Numbered from the stretch's first letter, positions 55,464-64,000 are shown. The stretch: DNA of 64,000 nt from Fictibacillus gelatini DSM 15865 (GCF_000430745.1 NZ_AUMP01000005.1:57194-121193); one strand, 5' to 3'. The notes: a model not told the origin generated them from the letters alone. A program made the numbers and translations.

Positions 55464-56153
55464 TCATTGATTCACAATATCCTTCAGCTTCTTCTGCCAT
55501 TTGTTGTCGTCCAATATGATCTGGAAGGAAATGCGGCGGTTTTTCCGCAGCGCATCCGGCGAGTTGCCTCTGGCGATCGGCTTGTATTCGCTGTAGCCGG
55601 TTGCTGCTAAATATTGGGCGTAGTCTTTATTCTTTAGTTTCGGATTCGCCTTCATCATATATTTGACGACGGCCACAGCCCGCTTACTTGACAATGTCCA
55701 GTTGTCATAAGGGACCGAATCGGTATGGCCTTCTACTAAAATAATATACAAATAACGGCTTAAGTCTTTTTCCTCGATGATTTTGGCAAGGGCATCGGCA
55801 AGCGGGCGAAGCACCTTTTTTCCATTCTCGCTAATTTCCGCGCTCCCTGTGTCGAATAAAATGTTTCCTTCAACAGCAATCGTATTATTCGGCCCACGCA
55901 CGACTTTGTCTTTGCCAACGTTTTGCTCAAGCTGCTTTTCGATGACATCCGAAATATGTTTCTTTACATCAGCTACTTGCCCGAGCTCTTGTTTAATTTG
56001 TGTTTGGTCATAGGCGTTATAAATGCTTTGAACATAAGCCAAAATGGCAATGAAAAGCATGATGAGGACCATCATCGACATCATGTCGGTGAAACTCGGC
56101 CAATAAATTTCCTGTTCAGCTTCTTCTGCAAATACGTTTTTCCGTCCGCGCAT
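55464..56153 (-). CDS. MotB/OmpA-type motor protein (ZorB-like)
   Basis: 229 aa. Short cytoplasmic N-terminus, one membrane helix carrying the ion-binding aspartate Asp23 (YWPSFTDMMSMMVLIMLF), a linker, then an OmpA/MotB peptidoglycan-binding domain (ILFDTGSAEISENGKKVLRPLADAL; VEGHTDSVPYDNWTLSSKRAVAVV; ATGYSEYKPIARG). Six bases after the MotA-like gene. Together they form a MotAB/ZorAB-type proton motor rather than flagellar MotAB, because the partner has a long tail. Confidence 0.9.
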   Translation of the reverse strand: MRGRKNVFAEEAEQEIYWPSFTDMMSMMVLIMLFIAILAYVQSIYNAYDQTQIKQELGQVADVKKHISDVIEKQLEQNVGKDKVVRGPNNTIAVEGNILFDTGSAEISENGKKVLRPLADALAKIIEEKDLSRYLYIILVEGHTDSVPYDNWTLSSKRAVAVVKYMMKANPKLKNKDYAQYLAATGYSEYKPIARGNSPDALRKNRRISFQIILDDNKWQKKLKDIVNQ

Positions 56154-56159
56154 GATGCA

Positions 56160-57731
56160 TCACCTTCTTTGTACGGGCTGGGCCGACAGGAGCTCATGAT
56201 CCGGATGGCGGTCCCGTGGTTCATAAATGACCTGGCTTTGCATGGCCGTCTGGTAGATCCGCTGAAGGAGATGATACATATCAGTAAGCGTCCGGTTGCT
56301 GCTATTTAAGTCACGTGAGAGGCCGTGATACAAATTTTCCATCGCGCGGGCGACTTCTCTCATTTCATCACCGTGAGTGGTTTGATTGGACGCATATTGC
56401 CGTTCACGCTCCAGGACATTGCGAATTTGTTCAACGAAGTCACGCTTGATGAGCTCAATCGCCGAATAAAAGCCTTTTTCGAGCTGCCCGACCGAGCTGG
56501 CAAAATCAGCGGCTGCCCGGCCGTACTCGCCCTGTTTTTCAGAATAGCGGTAATACCATTCATCCTGTTTTTGGGCAAGGCGATTTTCCAAAGCTTCATG
56601 TTGGGTTTGGTAATGCTCGAGCTGTTCTTGCATGCCCCGAAGAAGTACGTGGTTTAATTCTTCATACTTTCTTTGCCCGGACTCAAGCAGCTTATCCGAG
56701 CGCATGATGAGCTGTTCAAATTTTTGCTGGCTTTGCGATTGCCGGTCAATGGCCGCCTTTACTTGTTTTTCAAAAGAGGAAATGTTGGCGGCAAGGGCGG
56801 AGATGCTGCCATCTACGGTTTTTTGTATCGTGCCGAGTTTAGTCGTCGTCTCGTGAAAACGAACGCCAAAGTCATCAAGCGTTTTAGCAGAAGTGGCAAA
56901 GCGTTCCGTATGCTTACGCTGAATCTCGAAAATCCCCTGGACGTCTTCCATGGCTTTCTTTAACCCTGCTGTAAATTGGATCATCGATGAACCGAAATCA
57001 CCAATCGACTTTTGAAAGCTTTCTTCCACTTTCGTCACGAGGCGGTCAAGCAACGGCTCGATCCCATCTTGCGGCTTCTCTTTTGCCAGCGCGCTATTGA
57101 ATTGATGATCAAGATACACTTCACAGTCCGCCATCACTTTTCCCTGCAGATAGGCGATGGATGCCCCGCGCGATAAAAAGCCGGATTGAATGGACGTCAA
57201 GACAAGCGCTCCGCTCACCCCGGCAATGCTCGTAATAAATGCCGTACTCATCCCTTTAAAAGGAGCTGTTAAGGATGCGATGATTGTATTGATCGTAATG
57301 TTCGATGATGCAGGCTGATGGCCTAAACCGAATAATGTATCTTGCATGGAAAGAAGTGAAAGCGTCAAGCCAATGAACGTTCCAAGCACGCCTAAAATGA
57401 TTGAAAAAGAAGGAAGCTGCTGCAGAAATTTTGAAATGTTTCCGACCGGAACGCGAAAGATTCCGAGAAGCGGGATTCGCTCCTGGAACAAATGTTTTTC
57501 GATCAAGCCCTGTGTGTTTAATTGCGCAATCCCTGACAAATGGTAATGACGGTATGCCTGGCAAACCTCTCTAATCCAGCGTGAATCGGGAGTGCGGCTG
57601 TCAGATGCCTCCAACTCGCGCAGTTCCCGCAGCCATTTTTTTAAATAGTAACCGGTTTGCACATAACCGATCAATCCGCAAAACACAATGACACCAATGA
57701 GAGCGACAACGACTGCTGTTAACAAATTCAT
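56160..57731 (-). CDS. MotA/TolQ/ExbB-type channel with a long coiled-coil tail (ZorA-like)
   Basis: 523 aa from the ATG at 57731, about eight bases after GGAGGG. Membrane helix 1 at residues 3-22; helices 2 and 3 carry the family core PSFSIILGVLGTFIGLTLSLLSMQ and PFKGMSTAFITSIAGVSGALVLTS. From about residue 240 to the end it is a charged, glutamine-rich coiled coil of some 280 residues. This layout (short MotA core plus long cytoplasmic tail, beside an OmpA-domain MotB) is that of ZorA in Zorya phage defence. No zorC, zorD or zorE lies next to it. Confidence 0.86.
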   Translation of the reverse strand: MNLLTAVVVALIGVIVFCGLIGYVQTGYYLKKWLRELRELEASDSRTPDSRWIREVCQAYRHYHLSGIAQLNTQGLIEKHLFQERIPLLGIFRVPVGNISKFLQQLPSFSIILGVLGTFIGLTLSLLSMQDTLFGLGHQPASSNITINTIIASLTAPFKGMSTAFITSIAGVSGALVLTSIQSGFLSRGASIAYLQGKVMADCEVYLDHQFNSALAKEKPQDGIEPLLDRLVTKVEESFQKSIGDFGSSMIQFTAGLKKAMEDVQGIFEIQRKHTERFATSAKTLDDFGVRFHETTTKLGTIQKTVDGSISALAANISSFEKQVKAAIDRQSQSQQKFEQLIMRSDKLLESGQRKYEELNHVLLRGMQEQLEHYQTQHEALENRLAQKQDEWYYRYSEKQGEYGRAAADFASSVGQLEKGFYSAIELIKRDFVEQIRNVLERERQYASNQTTHGDEMREVARAMENLYHGLSRDLNSSNRTLTDMYHLLQRIYQTAMQSQVIYEPRDRHPDHELLSAQPVQRR

Positions 57732-57889
57732 GAACGTATCCCTCCGTTTCCATACAAGCATATGTCCGAAAAAGGGAAACTTGCCCAAAAAGTGAAAGGA
57801 AACCACTAACCACTTTTCTAATAGAAATAGAGTTTAAAATCTGGTAAGGTAATAGAAACTCAGGATAGGCGAGGGGGAACGAAAGACGA

Positions 57890-58834
57890 ATGAGTGAATA
57901 TACCCTTGAATTGGAACAAGTGACAAAGCAGCTTGGCGGGAAAAATGTGGTCGACGGCTTAAGCTTTCGCGTAAAAAAAGGCGAGATTTTTGGGCTTCTT
58001 GGGCCAAATGGCGCCGGGAAAACGACAACAATTCGCATGATAGTAGGGCTCATTTCCATCACAAGCGGAGAAATCAAGATTAATGGGCTGAACATTCAAG
58101 AGCATTATGAGAAAGCGATGGAACATGTCGGAGCGATTGTCGAAAACCCGCAAATGTACAATTACTTAACAGGGTATAAAAATTTAATGCAATATGCCCG
58201 TATGGCGCCAAATATAACGAAAGAGCGAATAAATGAAGTCGTCGCACTCGTTAAGCTTGAAGACGCGATTCATGAAAAAGTGAAGACCTATTCGCTCGGA
58301 ATGAGGCAGCGGTTAGGGGTCGCACAGGCTCTATTGCATCAGCCGTCCTTGCTTATTTTAGATGAACCGACAAACGGCCTTGACCCGCAGGGTATTTATG
58401 ACCTGAGAACCTATTTGCGACGATTGACGAATAAAGGGGTATCAGTCGTTGTATCAAGCCATCTTTTGTCCGAAATGCAGCTCATGTGTGACCGGGTTGC
58501 GATCATTCAACGCGGAAAACTGATTCGCATTGATGATGTTATCACTATGGATAATGAGAAAGAAGTAAAGGTTCATTTTCAAGTAGATGATGTCCAAAAA
58601 GCATTCCAGCTTATAAAAGGCAGCCATCCGGAACTAGTGATTGAAAAGGATGGAAATGAGCTTATCGTCGAGAAGGCAGTAAAAGAGGATGTAAGGGATA
58701 TGAACCGTATGCTCGTGATGGCGGACATTTCAGTATACGGCATTGAATGGAAAACGAAAACCCTTGAAGAACGGTTTTTAGAAATGACAGGTAAGGGAGG
58801 AAGAAGCGATGAAATTCTTGTCTCTCGTTCATAA
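57890..58834 (+). CDS. ABC transporter ATP-binding protein (BcrA-like)
   Basis: 314 aa. Walker A GPNGAGKTTT, signature YSLGMRQRLG, Walker B LLILDEPTNGLDPQG, SSHLLSEM. The LGM signature and C-terminal region resemble bacitracin/lantibiotic-type ATPases. Overlaps the permease by 26 bases. Confidence 0.93.
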   Translation: MSEYTLELEQVTKQLGGKNVVDGLSFRVKKGEIFGLLGPNGAGKTTTIRMIVGLISITSGEIKINGLNIQEHYEKAMEHVGAIVENPQMYNYLTGYKNLMQYARMAPNITKERINEVVALVKLEDAIHEKVKTYSLGMRQRLGVAQALLHQPSLLILDEPTNGLDPQGIYDLRTYLRRLTNKGVSVVVSSHLLSEMQLMCDRVAIIQRGKLIRIDDVITMDNEKEVKVHFQVDDVQKAFQLIKGSHPELVIEKDGNELIVEKAVKEDVRDMNRMLVMADISVYGIEWKTKTLEERFLEMTGKGGRSDEILVSRS

Positions 58835-59765
58835 CGAATGGATTAAAATCGTTAACCGCCCAAGAACGTGGATTTTTATCATTCTTCCAATTCTGCTCCT
58901 ATTAGGTGTTGGCATTTATACAAAAACGCATATAGACCCGGCCGAACAAAAGCATTGGAGAGAAGGGCTTGCCGCGCAGGTGAAGGAGGATAAAAAACAG
59001 CTAGAGGAATCGGAGGAAAACGATGATCCTGAAGAGATTATCGCCATGCAAGAGAGGGACATTAAGGAAAAGGAATATGCATTAAAACATAATGTCCCGC
59101 CGGAGAAAATGACAACGTGGAAATTTATGAAGAATATGTCATGGATCTCAATGCTTCTTGGCTTGTTTGTCATCATCGTCGCCAGTGATATTGTCTCAAG
59201 TGAATTTGCCAGAGGGACGATCAAGATGCTGCTTATCAGGCCATACAGCAGGTGGAAAATCCTTCTCTCGAAACTCGTGACGACCCTGATTTTTTCATTT
59301 GCGCTATGGATCGGTTTTGTTGCCGCCAGCTGGCTGATCGGCGGCGTGCTGTTCGGTTTCGGCGGTTTTGACCAGCCATATCTCGTTGATAATGGACATG
59401 CCATCTATGAAAAGCTTATCTCAACCTACATTTTTGAAAATATAGGCTTGCACTTGATTGAATTCACGGTACTTGTCGTGCTTGCCTTCTTAATTTCTAC
59501 TATTTTTTACAGCAATGCTATCGCAATCGGTGTTTCGATGCTCGTCATGCTGGCCGGAAATACGATTCTTCTCTTTATCGCCGATAAGCCATGGGCAAAA
59601 TACACACTTTTTGCGAATCTAGATTTAACTCAATTTATCGATAAGCAAGAAACGCTCGTTGAAGGGCTAACCCTTCCATTCTCCTTAACCGTGCTGGCCA
59701 TCTATGCAATTGTTATGCTCGCGATTACATTTGCTATTTTCCAAAAGCGGGATGTTAATTCTTAA
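58809..59765 (+). CDS. ABC-2 permease with a large extracytoplasmic loop
   Basis: 318 aa. First helix at about residues 16-35, then a highly charged ~65-residue outside loop (QVKEDKKQLEESEENDDPEEI), then five more helices. Shares this layout with bacitracin-resistance-type and YxlG/NatB-like permeases. Partner of the preceding ATPase. Confidence 0.9.
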   Translation: MKFLSLVHNEWIKIVNRPRTWIFIILPILLLLGVGIYTKTHIDPAEQKHWREGLAAQVKEDKKQLEESEENDDPEEIIAMQERDIKEKEYALKHNVPPEKMTTWKFMKNMSWISMLLGLFVIIVASDIVSSEFARGTIKMLLIRPYSRWKILLSKLVTTLIFSFALWIGFVAASWLIGGVLFGFGGFDQPYLVDNGHAIYEKLISTYIFENIGLHLIEFTVLVVLAFLISTIFYSNAIAIGVSMLVMLAGNTILLFIADKPWAKYTLFANLDLTQFIDKQETLVEGLTLPFSLTVLAIYAIVMLAITFAIFQKRDVNS

Positions 59766-59885
59766 AGGAATAAAAAGAGGATTACAAAATAGCGTAATTC
59801 TCTTTCTTATTGTCCAAGCAAAAGTAAGCGTTTAGGCATTATTTTTTTATTGGAAGTTAATCGTCCATTGTCCTTTTTCATTTGC

Positions 59886-59931
59886 AAGAAAAAAGAAGTG
59901 ATGATCAGCGGGCTTCGCCAATCATCACTTC
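59886..59931 (-). terminator. Terminator of the quinoprotein operon
   Basis: GAAGTGATGAT / ATCATCACTTC stem, with a T-run (TCTTTTTTCTT) on the minus strand. Confidence 0.82.
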
Positions 59932-59937
59932 ATCAAA

Positions 59938-60366
59938 TTATTCGAGGAAGAAACTGACCTTCCAGTTGCCTTGTTGATTCAATAAAGAATGCGTAACCAT
60001 TGTGACCCATGCGCCTTGCGGTCGATACTGGTGAATAGGGGCAATGATCGTTCCGCGATACGTATGGTCATTCACTTTCTTGTAGGCCACCGATTGTCCA
60101 CGCACTTCCGCATGGCCATACCATATATGCGGATGCTTCACCGGTGCCCCGGCACTGGTCATTTGCGCACTCTGGGGGCCGTTCACCATGACGGTGTAAT
60201 CGATTTTCATCTTCTGATCATTGTCAAACCGTGTAACACGGTTGATCGTCAATCTTATGTTGTTGTTTGAATAGGAGCCAACATACGCTTCGCTGTGTCC
60301 ACTTTGTAAGAGGAGGGCGAAGACGAGGACGAGCACCGTCAGGATCGCTTGCTTTTGTCTCGGCAT
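59938..60366 (-). CDS. Secreted protein of unknown function, co-transcribed with the quinoprotein
   Basis: 142 aa from the ATG at 60366, six bases after GGTG. A signal peptide (AILTVLVLVFALLLQSGHSEA) precedes a ~115-residue beta-rich domain: NNIRLTINRVTRFDNDQKMKIDYTVMVNG, HPHIWYGHAEVRGQS, HTYRGTIIAPIHQYRPQGAWVTMVTHSLLNQQGNW. Contains several His and Trp but no Cys. I do not recognise the family. It begins 18 bases after the PQQ gene, so it is likely a functional partner. Confidence 0.78.
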   Translation of the reverse strand: MPRQKQAILTVLVLVFALLLQSGHSEAYVGSYSNNNIRLTINRVTRFDNDQKMKIDYTVMVNGPQSAQMTSAGAPVKHPHIWYGHAEVRGQSVAYKKVNDHTYRGTIIAPIHQYRPQGAWVTMVTHSLLNQQGNWKVSFFLE

Positions 60367-60384
60367 GTTTATCACCATCCTTTT

Positions 60385-62280
60385 TTACTTTTTCTTCGAG
60401 AGCCATTCGGCAAGTGCATCGGCATCGGCGCCTTTGACAAGTCCGCCAGGCATGCGGCCGCTGCCATTTTCAATCTGCTTCAATATTTGATCTTTCGACA
60501 TCGATTTACCGACATGCTGCAAGTCCGGAGCGCTGCCGCCTTCCAGATTGGCACCATGGCAAGACGCACAATTGTTTTTGTAAATCGTAGCCGGGCTTGC
60601 ATTTGGTTTCTGGGTTTCGTTCCGTCCGAATCTTCCCTCACCGGCAGATTTCGGCGGTTTCTTGCTGCCGCCAAGGCCGAATGTTGTCACTTTCGTCCCG
60701 TCGGCGATGATCGTGACGTATTCTTTTCCGTTGTGTTCATATACGGTCGGCGCCATCTTGATTTGTGAGCCGCCGCTCTTCATATGCCAGAGGATTTTTC
60801 CTTTTTTAATATCAAGTGCATTCATCGTCCCGTCGAGTTCAGCGTAGAAGGCAATTCCGCTTGCTGTACTTGTGAGCCCGCCGCGATTTTCTTGCCCTGT
60901 TTTCACTTCATACACTTTCTTGCCGGTATTCACATCAATCGCTGAAACGTTGCCGGATGGTTTAATGTTCGGCGGGTTTGGTAAGATGTCTGTGCCCGGG
61001 AACGTGTTATCCTTTTTCCCGATCATCGCATTATCTTTTGCAGCAACGGCAATCGATGGCTTGTTTGTACCCGGAATCAACACGTAGTTGGTTGCCGGAT
61101 CGTACGTTTCTGGTGCGTAATTTTCACCGCCTTCAGTTCCCGGCCATTGTGGGATCGCCTTATTCTTATCCCATGGTACGGCGGAGTGCTTAATTTTCAC
61201 GAACGGTATCCCGTCATAGATAACGTCGCCAGTCTTTGCATCCCAGGCGTACCATTTTCCGTTCTTGCCTCCTTCAACGACGATTTTGCGCTGCTTACCT
61301 TTCACTTTCGCTTTTAAAATCATAGGTGGAGCGGCTGCATCATAGTCCCAAATGTCGTGTTTCTCTTCTACACCGGCCCATACTCGTTTTCCAGTCTTTG
61401 CATTTAAAGCAACGACCGAGTCAGTATCAGGGTTGGCGCCTTTTCGGTCTTTATCGTAAAAGTCGGGTGCTGGATTGCCGACGGAGAAATACATCATGTC
61501 GGTTTCTGGATCAAAGGACATCGGCATCCATACCGAACCACCGCCAGTATATTTACCCTTGCTCCAACCTTGTCCGCGCTTCGGGACAGTCCAGTAAATC
61601 CATGCCGGCTTTAAGTCGTCGGCTTTCAGTGCGAGCACATAGCCGCGCGCACCGTTGTCACCACCGCTTGATCCGACATATACATTACCTTTATAGTACA
61701 TCGGCGCGGTCGTTTGATATTGGCGATTTTCGAGCTTTAATTCCGGATAGTAGTCCCAGAAATTGACCATTTGCTTTAATTTCCCAGTCTTCGCATCCAA
61801 TTTTGCCAACCGTTCATCGGTCAACAGCACATAGACATCATTGCCGTTGACGGCGACACCGCGGCTAGCGACATTGGATTGCCATTTCGAGTTGTGGATA
61901 TGGTCCAAGATTTCTTTCGACGGTTTCCATTGCCACTTTTTCTCGCCGCTTCCGGCATCAAGTGCGAACACATAGTTGCTCGCTGTCGTAACGTACATGA
62001 CACCGTCCTTCACAACAGGAAAGTCCTGTTGCGCGCTAGGGACGGAAGCATCCCATTTCGTCAAATCTTTTTGCCAGACGATCCCCATTTGATTCACGTT
62101 ATCTTTCGTAATTTCTTTAAAAGGGACGTGACGTGTTTGGCCATAGTCATAACCGAACAATGGATAACCACGGCTCTGTTTTGTCGGTTTTGCTGGTTTT
62201 GTTCCCTGATTGTTTTTACAGCCGCTGATCAGGAAACAGAGTGCGATAAGGACACATACGCCCTTCCATACTCGTTTCAT
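60385..62280 (-). CDS. PQQ-dependent dehydrogenase with C-terminal cytochrome c domain, lipoprotein
   Basis: 631 aa, ATG after AGGAGG. Lipobox LISGC (Cys21), so it should be anchored outside the membrane. Residues 40-560 form a PQQ beta-propeller with W-motifs. Predicted metal ligands: Asp208 (SSGGDNGARG, where classical methanol dehydrogenases have Glu), Asn269 (VGNPAPDF), catalytic Asp312 and an extra Asp314 in HDIWDYDAAAP; Lys339 faces PQQ. The vicinal Cys-Cys of methanol dehydrogenases is absent. The last 66 residues are a small cytochrome c (CASCH at 571-575, axial Met610 in GRMPGG). Substrate unknown; electrons could pass directly to cytochrome oxidase. Confidence 0.9.
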   Translation of the reverse strand: MKRVWKGVCVLIALCFLISGCKNNQGTKPAKPTKQSRGYPLFGYDYGQTRHVPFKEITKDNVNQMGIVWQKDLTKWDASVPSAQQDFPVVKDGVMYVTTASNYVFALDAGSGEKKWQWKPSKEILDHIHNSKWQSNVASRGVAVNGNDVYVLLTDERLAKLDAKTGKLKQMVNFWDYYPELKLENRQYQTTAPMYYKGNVYVGSSGGDNGARGYVLALKADDLKPAWIYWTVPKRGQGWSKGKYTGGGSVWMPMSFDPETDMMYFSVGNPAPDFYDKDRKGANPDTDSVVALNAKTGKRVWAGVEEKHDIWDYDAAAPPMILKAKVKGKQRKIVVEGGKNGKWYAWDAKTGDVIYDGIPFVKIKHSAVPWDKNKAIPQWPGTEGGENYAPETYDPATNYVLIPGTNKPSIAVAAKDNAMIGKKDNTFPGTDILPNPPNIKPSGNVSAIDVNTGKKVYEVKTGQENRGGLTSTASGIAFYAELDGTMNALDIKKGKILWHMKSGGSQIKMAPTVYEHNGKEYVTIIADGTKVTTFGLGGSKKPPKSAGEGRFGRNETQKPNASPATIYKNNCASCHGANLEGGSAPDLQHVGKSMSKDQILKQIENGSGRMPGGLVKGADADALAEWLSKKK

Positions 62281-62640
62281 CTTTGCGTTCCTCCTGTTCT
62301 TTACCCACGCCGAACGCGAGCTTTGTCATTGTTTATCACCCGAGTGGTCATGAAGTATTGGTCTTTGTTTTGCGTGTAAAGAAATATGTGGAAAGTTGTC
62401 ACTTCCTTCTCATTCAAAGTTATGGAAAATTAATGGATGGTTATAGCGTGAGCAAATGTTCAATTATTATTCAAAAAATGGCAGAAGAGGAAACGACATT
62501 GAGTCGTTGAAAGGTAAGAAAAGTTTACAATTTAATTTTTCGATGTAAAAATCTTCAAATCAATTAAAGTTTGGAAATAAAATGTAGTTTCTTATGGTAA
62601 AATTGCATTAATTATATGAAAAGAACTTGAAGGTGAAATC

Positions 62641-63414
62641 ATGCTAAACAATCTCCCGGAAGATCTAGATCGCTTGCTGGACGGCGGCAAATGGGAACCT
62701 AATCAAATTGGCCGCTCCGGTGTGGACGTTTACAGAATAGAGGGAAAAGATCAAAACATGTTTTTGAAAGTGAGAACAGATTCGAAGGCGGAGCGGTTAA
62801 GACGTGAACATGAATTATTGCACTGGTTAAATGGCAAACTGCCTGTTCCAAACGTTTTGTATTATGTGGATCGTGGCGACAAAGAGTGGCTCCTTATGTC
62901 AGAAATTAGCGGCTATATGCCGTTTGATGAACGGTTTCAAAATAAAGAACGAGTCATTCGAGATCTTGCGCAAGGGTTGAGGCAAATTCATTCTGTGCCA
63001 ATCGGACATTGCCCTTATCATCGATACACGGAAGAACTTATTGACGAGGCGGAAAGAAGGGTGAGAGAAAACCTCGTTGATGCAGATGATTTTGATGAAC
63101 AGAACCAGGGGAAAAGCCCGGAAGAGTTGTTAGGCATTTTGTTGGAAACAAAACCGAAAGAAAATGACTATGTATTTGCACATGGGGATTACTGTGTCCC
63201 GAATATCATTTTGACTGAAAATGGCGTCAATGGATATATCGATTGGGGAAGGGGAGGGGTATCCGACCGGCATCTTGATCTTGCCCTGGCCAAGAGAAGC
63301 ATTACATATAACTTCGGTGAAAAATGGGTCCCGGGTTTCTTTAAGGCATATGGACAGGTAGCTGTTGATGAAGAGAAACTGGCATTTTTCCAGCTGCTGG
63401 ATGAGTTTTTTTAG
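62641..63414 (+). CDS. APH(3')-like aminoglycoside O-phosphotransferase
   Basis: 257 aa, close to the usual ~264. Kinase Lys43 (MFLKVR), Brenner motif FAHGDYCVPNIIL with catalytic Asp183 and Asn188, metal Asp201 in YIDWGRGGVSDRHLDLALAKRSI, and C-terminal LLDEFF, all diagnostic of the APH(3') group. Those enzymes inactivate kanamycin and neomycin. Whether this chromosomal homologue confers resistance is not shown by sequence. Confidence 0.88.
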   Translation: MLNNLPEDLDRLLDGGKWEPNQIGRSGVDVYRIEGKDQNMFLKVRTDSKAERLRREHELLHWLNGKLPVPNVLYYVDRGDKEWLLMSEISGYMPFDERFQNKERVIRDLAQGLRQIHSVPIGHCPYHRYTEELIDEAERRVRENLVDADDFDEQNQGKSPEELLGILLETKPKENDYVFAHGDYCVPNIILTENGVNGYIDWGRGGVSDRHLDLALAKRSITYNFGEKWVPGFFKAYGQVAVDEEKLAFFQLLDEFF

Positions 63415-63507
63415 AAAAAGCAAAAAGGGGTACTAACTGAGACACAAAGAGAGATGAAGAACTTTTTATGAATTTCTGAACTAAGGGATTGAATAGAGGA
63501 GGTATTT

Positions 63508-63989
63508 ATGGAGATTTGGGATATTTACGACAAAAATAGAACGAAAACAAATAGAACCCATTTACGTGGTGCTCCGTTGGCCAGTGGTGATTATCATATA
63601 GTTGTACATGTCTGGATAAGGAAAAAAAGGGTGAAATTCTTCTAACAAAAAGACATCCTGATAAACCTCATCCTCATCTATGGGAATGTCCTGGCGGCTC
63701 TATTTTAGCGGGTGAAAATAGCCTCGATGGTGCTGTACGAGAAGTAAAAGAAGAAATCGGAATCACTTTGTCCAAGTCTAATGGAAAGTTAATTAAAAGC
63801 GAACGCAGGGATGTTTATCATGACTTTTGTGATATATGGCTTTTTAATCAAAGCTTTGAAACTACAGAAACCGCACTTCAAGAAAATGAAGTGATCGATA
63901 TTCAATGGGTAACAAAATCAGAGCTAGAAAGTATGTATCATTCTAATTACCTAGTACCAACTCTTAGTTATTTTAAATTAATCTTTTAG
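63508..63989 (+). pseudogene. Nudix hydrolase with a -1 frameshift
   Basis: ATG after GAGGAGG opens MEIWDIYDKNRTKTNRTHLR ... DYHIVVHVWIRKKRVKFF and stops at about 63645. In the next frame, KEKKGEILLTKRHPDKPHPHLWECPGG continues into a perfect Nudix box (GSILAGENSLDGAVREVKEE then IGI) and ends at 63989. One missing base near 63617-63627 (GGATAAGGAAAAAAAGGG) explains it. An otherwise complete ADP-ribose/isopentenyl-type Nudix gene. Confidence 0.87.
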
Positions 63990-64000
63990 CGAATCCGTCT

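Noticed and set aside
55464-57731. Flagellar stator motAB/motPS
   Set aside because: The MotA-like protein has a long C-terminal coiled coil and lacks the usual MotA length and layout; the flagellar genes in the window are several kb away.
59807-59872. Further TTATTGTCC-type array after the ABC permease
   Set aside because: TTATTGTCC at 59807 and CCATTGTCC at 59865 are present but not on a 21-bp grid, so at most a degenerate relic.

Overview
The window is a chromosomal segment of a spore-forming, flagellated member of the Bacillaceae. The evidence is spoIID, spoIIQ and spoIIID, the flagellar genes flhO and flhP, and a backbone order (ywlE-rpiB-ywlG-glyA-upp-atp operon, then ywzB-ywmB-murA-spoIID-spoIIQ-spoIIID-mbl-flhO-flhP-fabZ) like the corresponding region of Bacillus subtilis. 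Unlike B. subtilis it has an 11-gene complex I (nuo) operon, as some thermophilic or environmental Bacillaceae do. Genus and species cannot be fixed from the sequence alone.

Layout: 0.4-4.2 kb, ywlE, rpiB, ywlG, a lipoprotein and glyA. 4.4-10.3 kb, accessory genes (NERD protein, ABC exporter, a WYL regulator with an in-frame stop, zinc-ribbon and GyrI-like proteins, DUF952) around upp. 10.5-17.2 kb, an MFS transporter, a NarL-type two-component system, and a copper cluster (YtkA-like, Sco, CopC/CopD, YcnI). 17.4-24.6 kb, the ATP synthase operon with an upstream atpZ-type gene. 25-30.2 kb, the glycerol regulon (glpP, glpF, glpK, glpD) with two attenuator leaders and a cre site. 30.5-41.3 kb, nuoABCDHIJKLMN without nuoEFG. 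41.4-43.2 kb, an IS607-type element with a decayed tnpA and an intact tnpB. 43.2-52.4 kb, wall-synthesis, sporulation, flagellar and fatty-acid genes. 52.5-64 kb, accessory genes: a frameshifted M20 amidohydrolase, a ZorA/ZorB-like proton-motor pair, an ABC exporter, a PQQ dehydrogenase-cytochrome c lipoprotein, an APH(3')-like kinase and a frameshifted Nudix gene.

The main metabolic theme is respiration: complex I and ATP synthase, glycerol feeding electrons through GlpD, copper delivery proteins that probably serve a cytochrome oxidase, and an extracytoplasmic quinoprotein with its own haem domain.

The most unusual structures are non-coding. Two intergenic arrays (about 24-184 and 54058-54218) share the same architecture: four GACAATAA units at exactly 21-bp spacing, then four inverted units at exactly 21-bp spacing, mirror-symmetric with the same central gap. 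A third array (4272-4363) has 21-bp phasing with a different core (GTTGAATT). There is also a 3 x 52-bp tandem repeat and several dispersed small inverted-repeat elements. Among proteins, the ZorAB-like pair without Zorya effectors, the WDYD-motif PQQ dehydrogenase and the tnpB left beside a dead tnpA deserve attention. Three genes carry a single disabling change, which may be real decay or assembly error.
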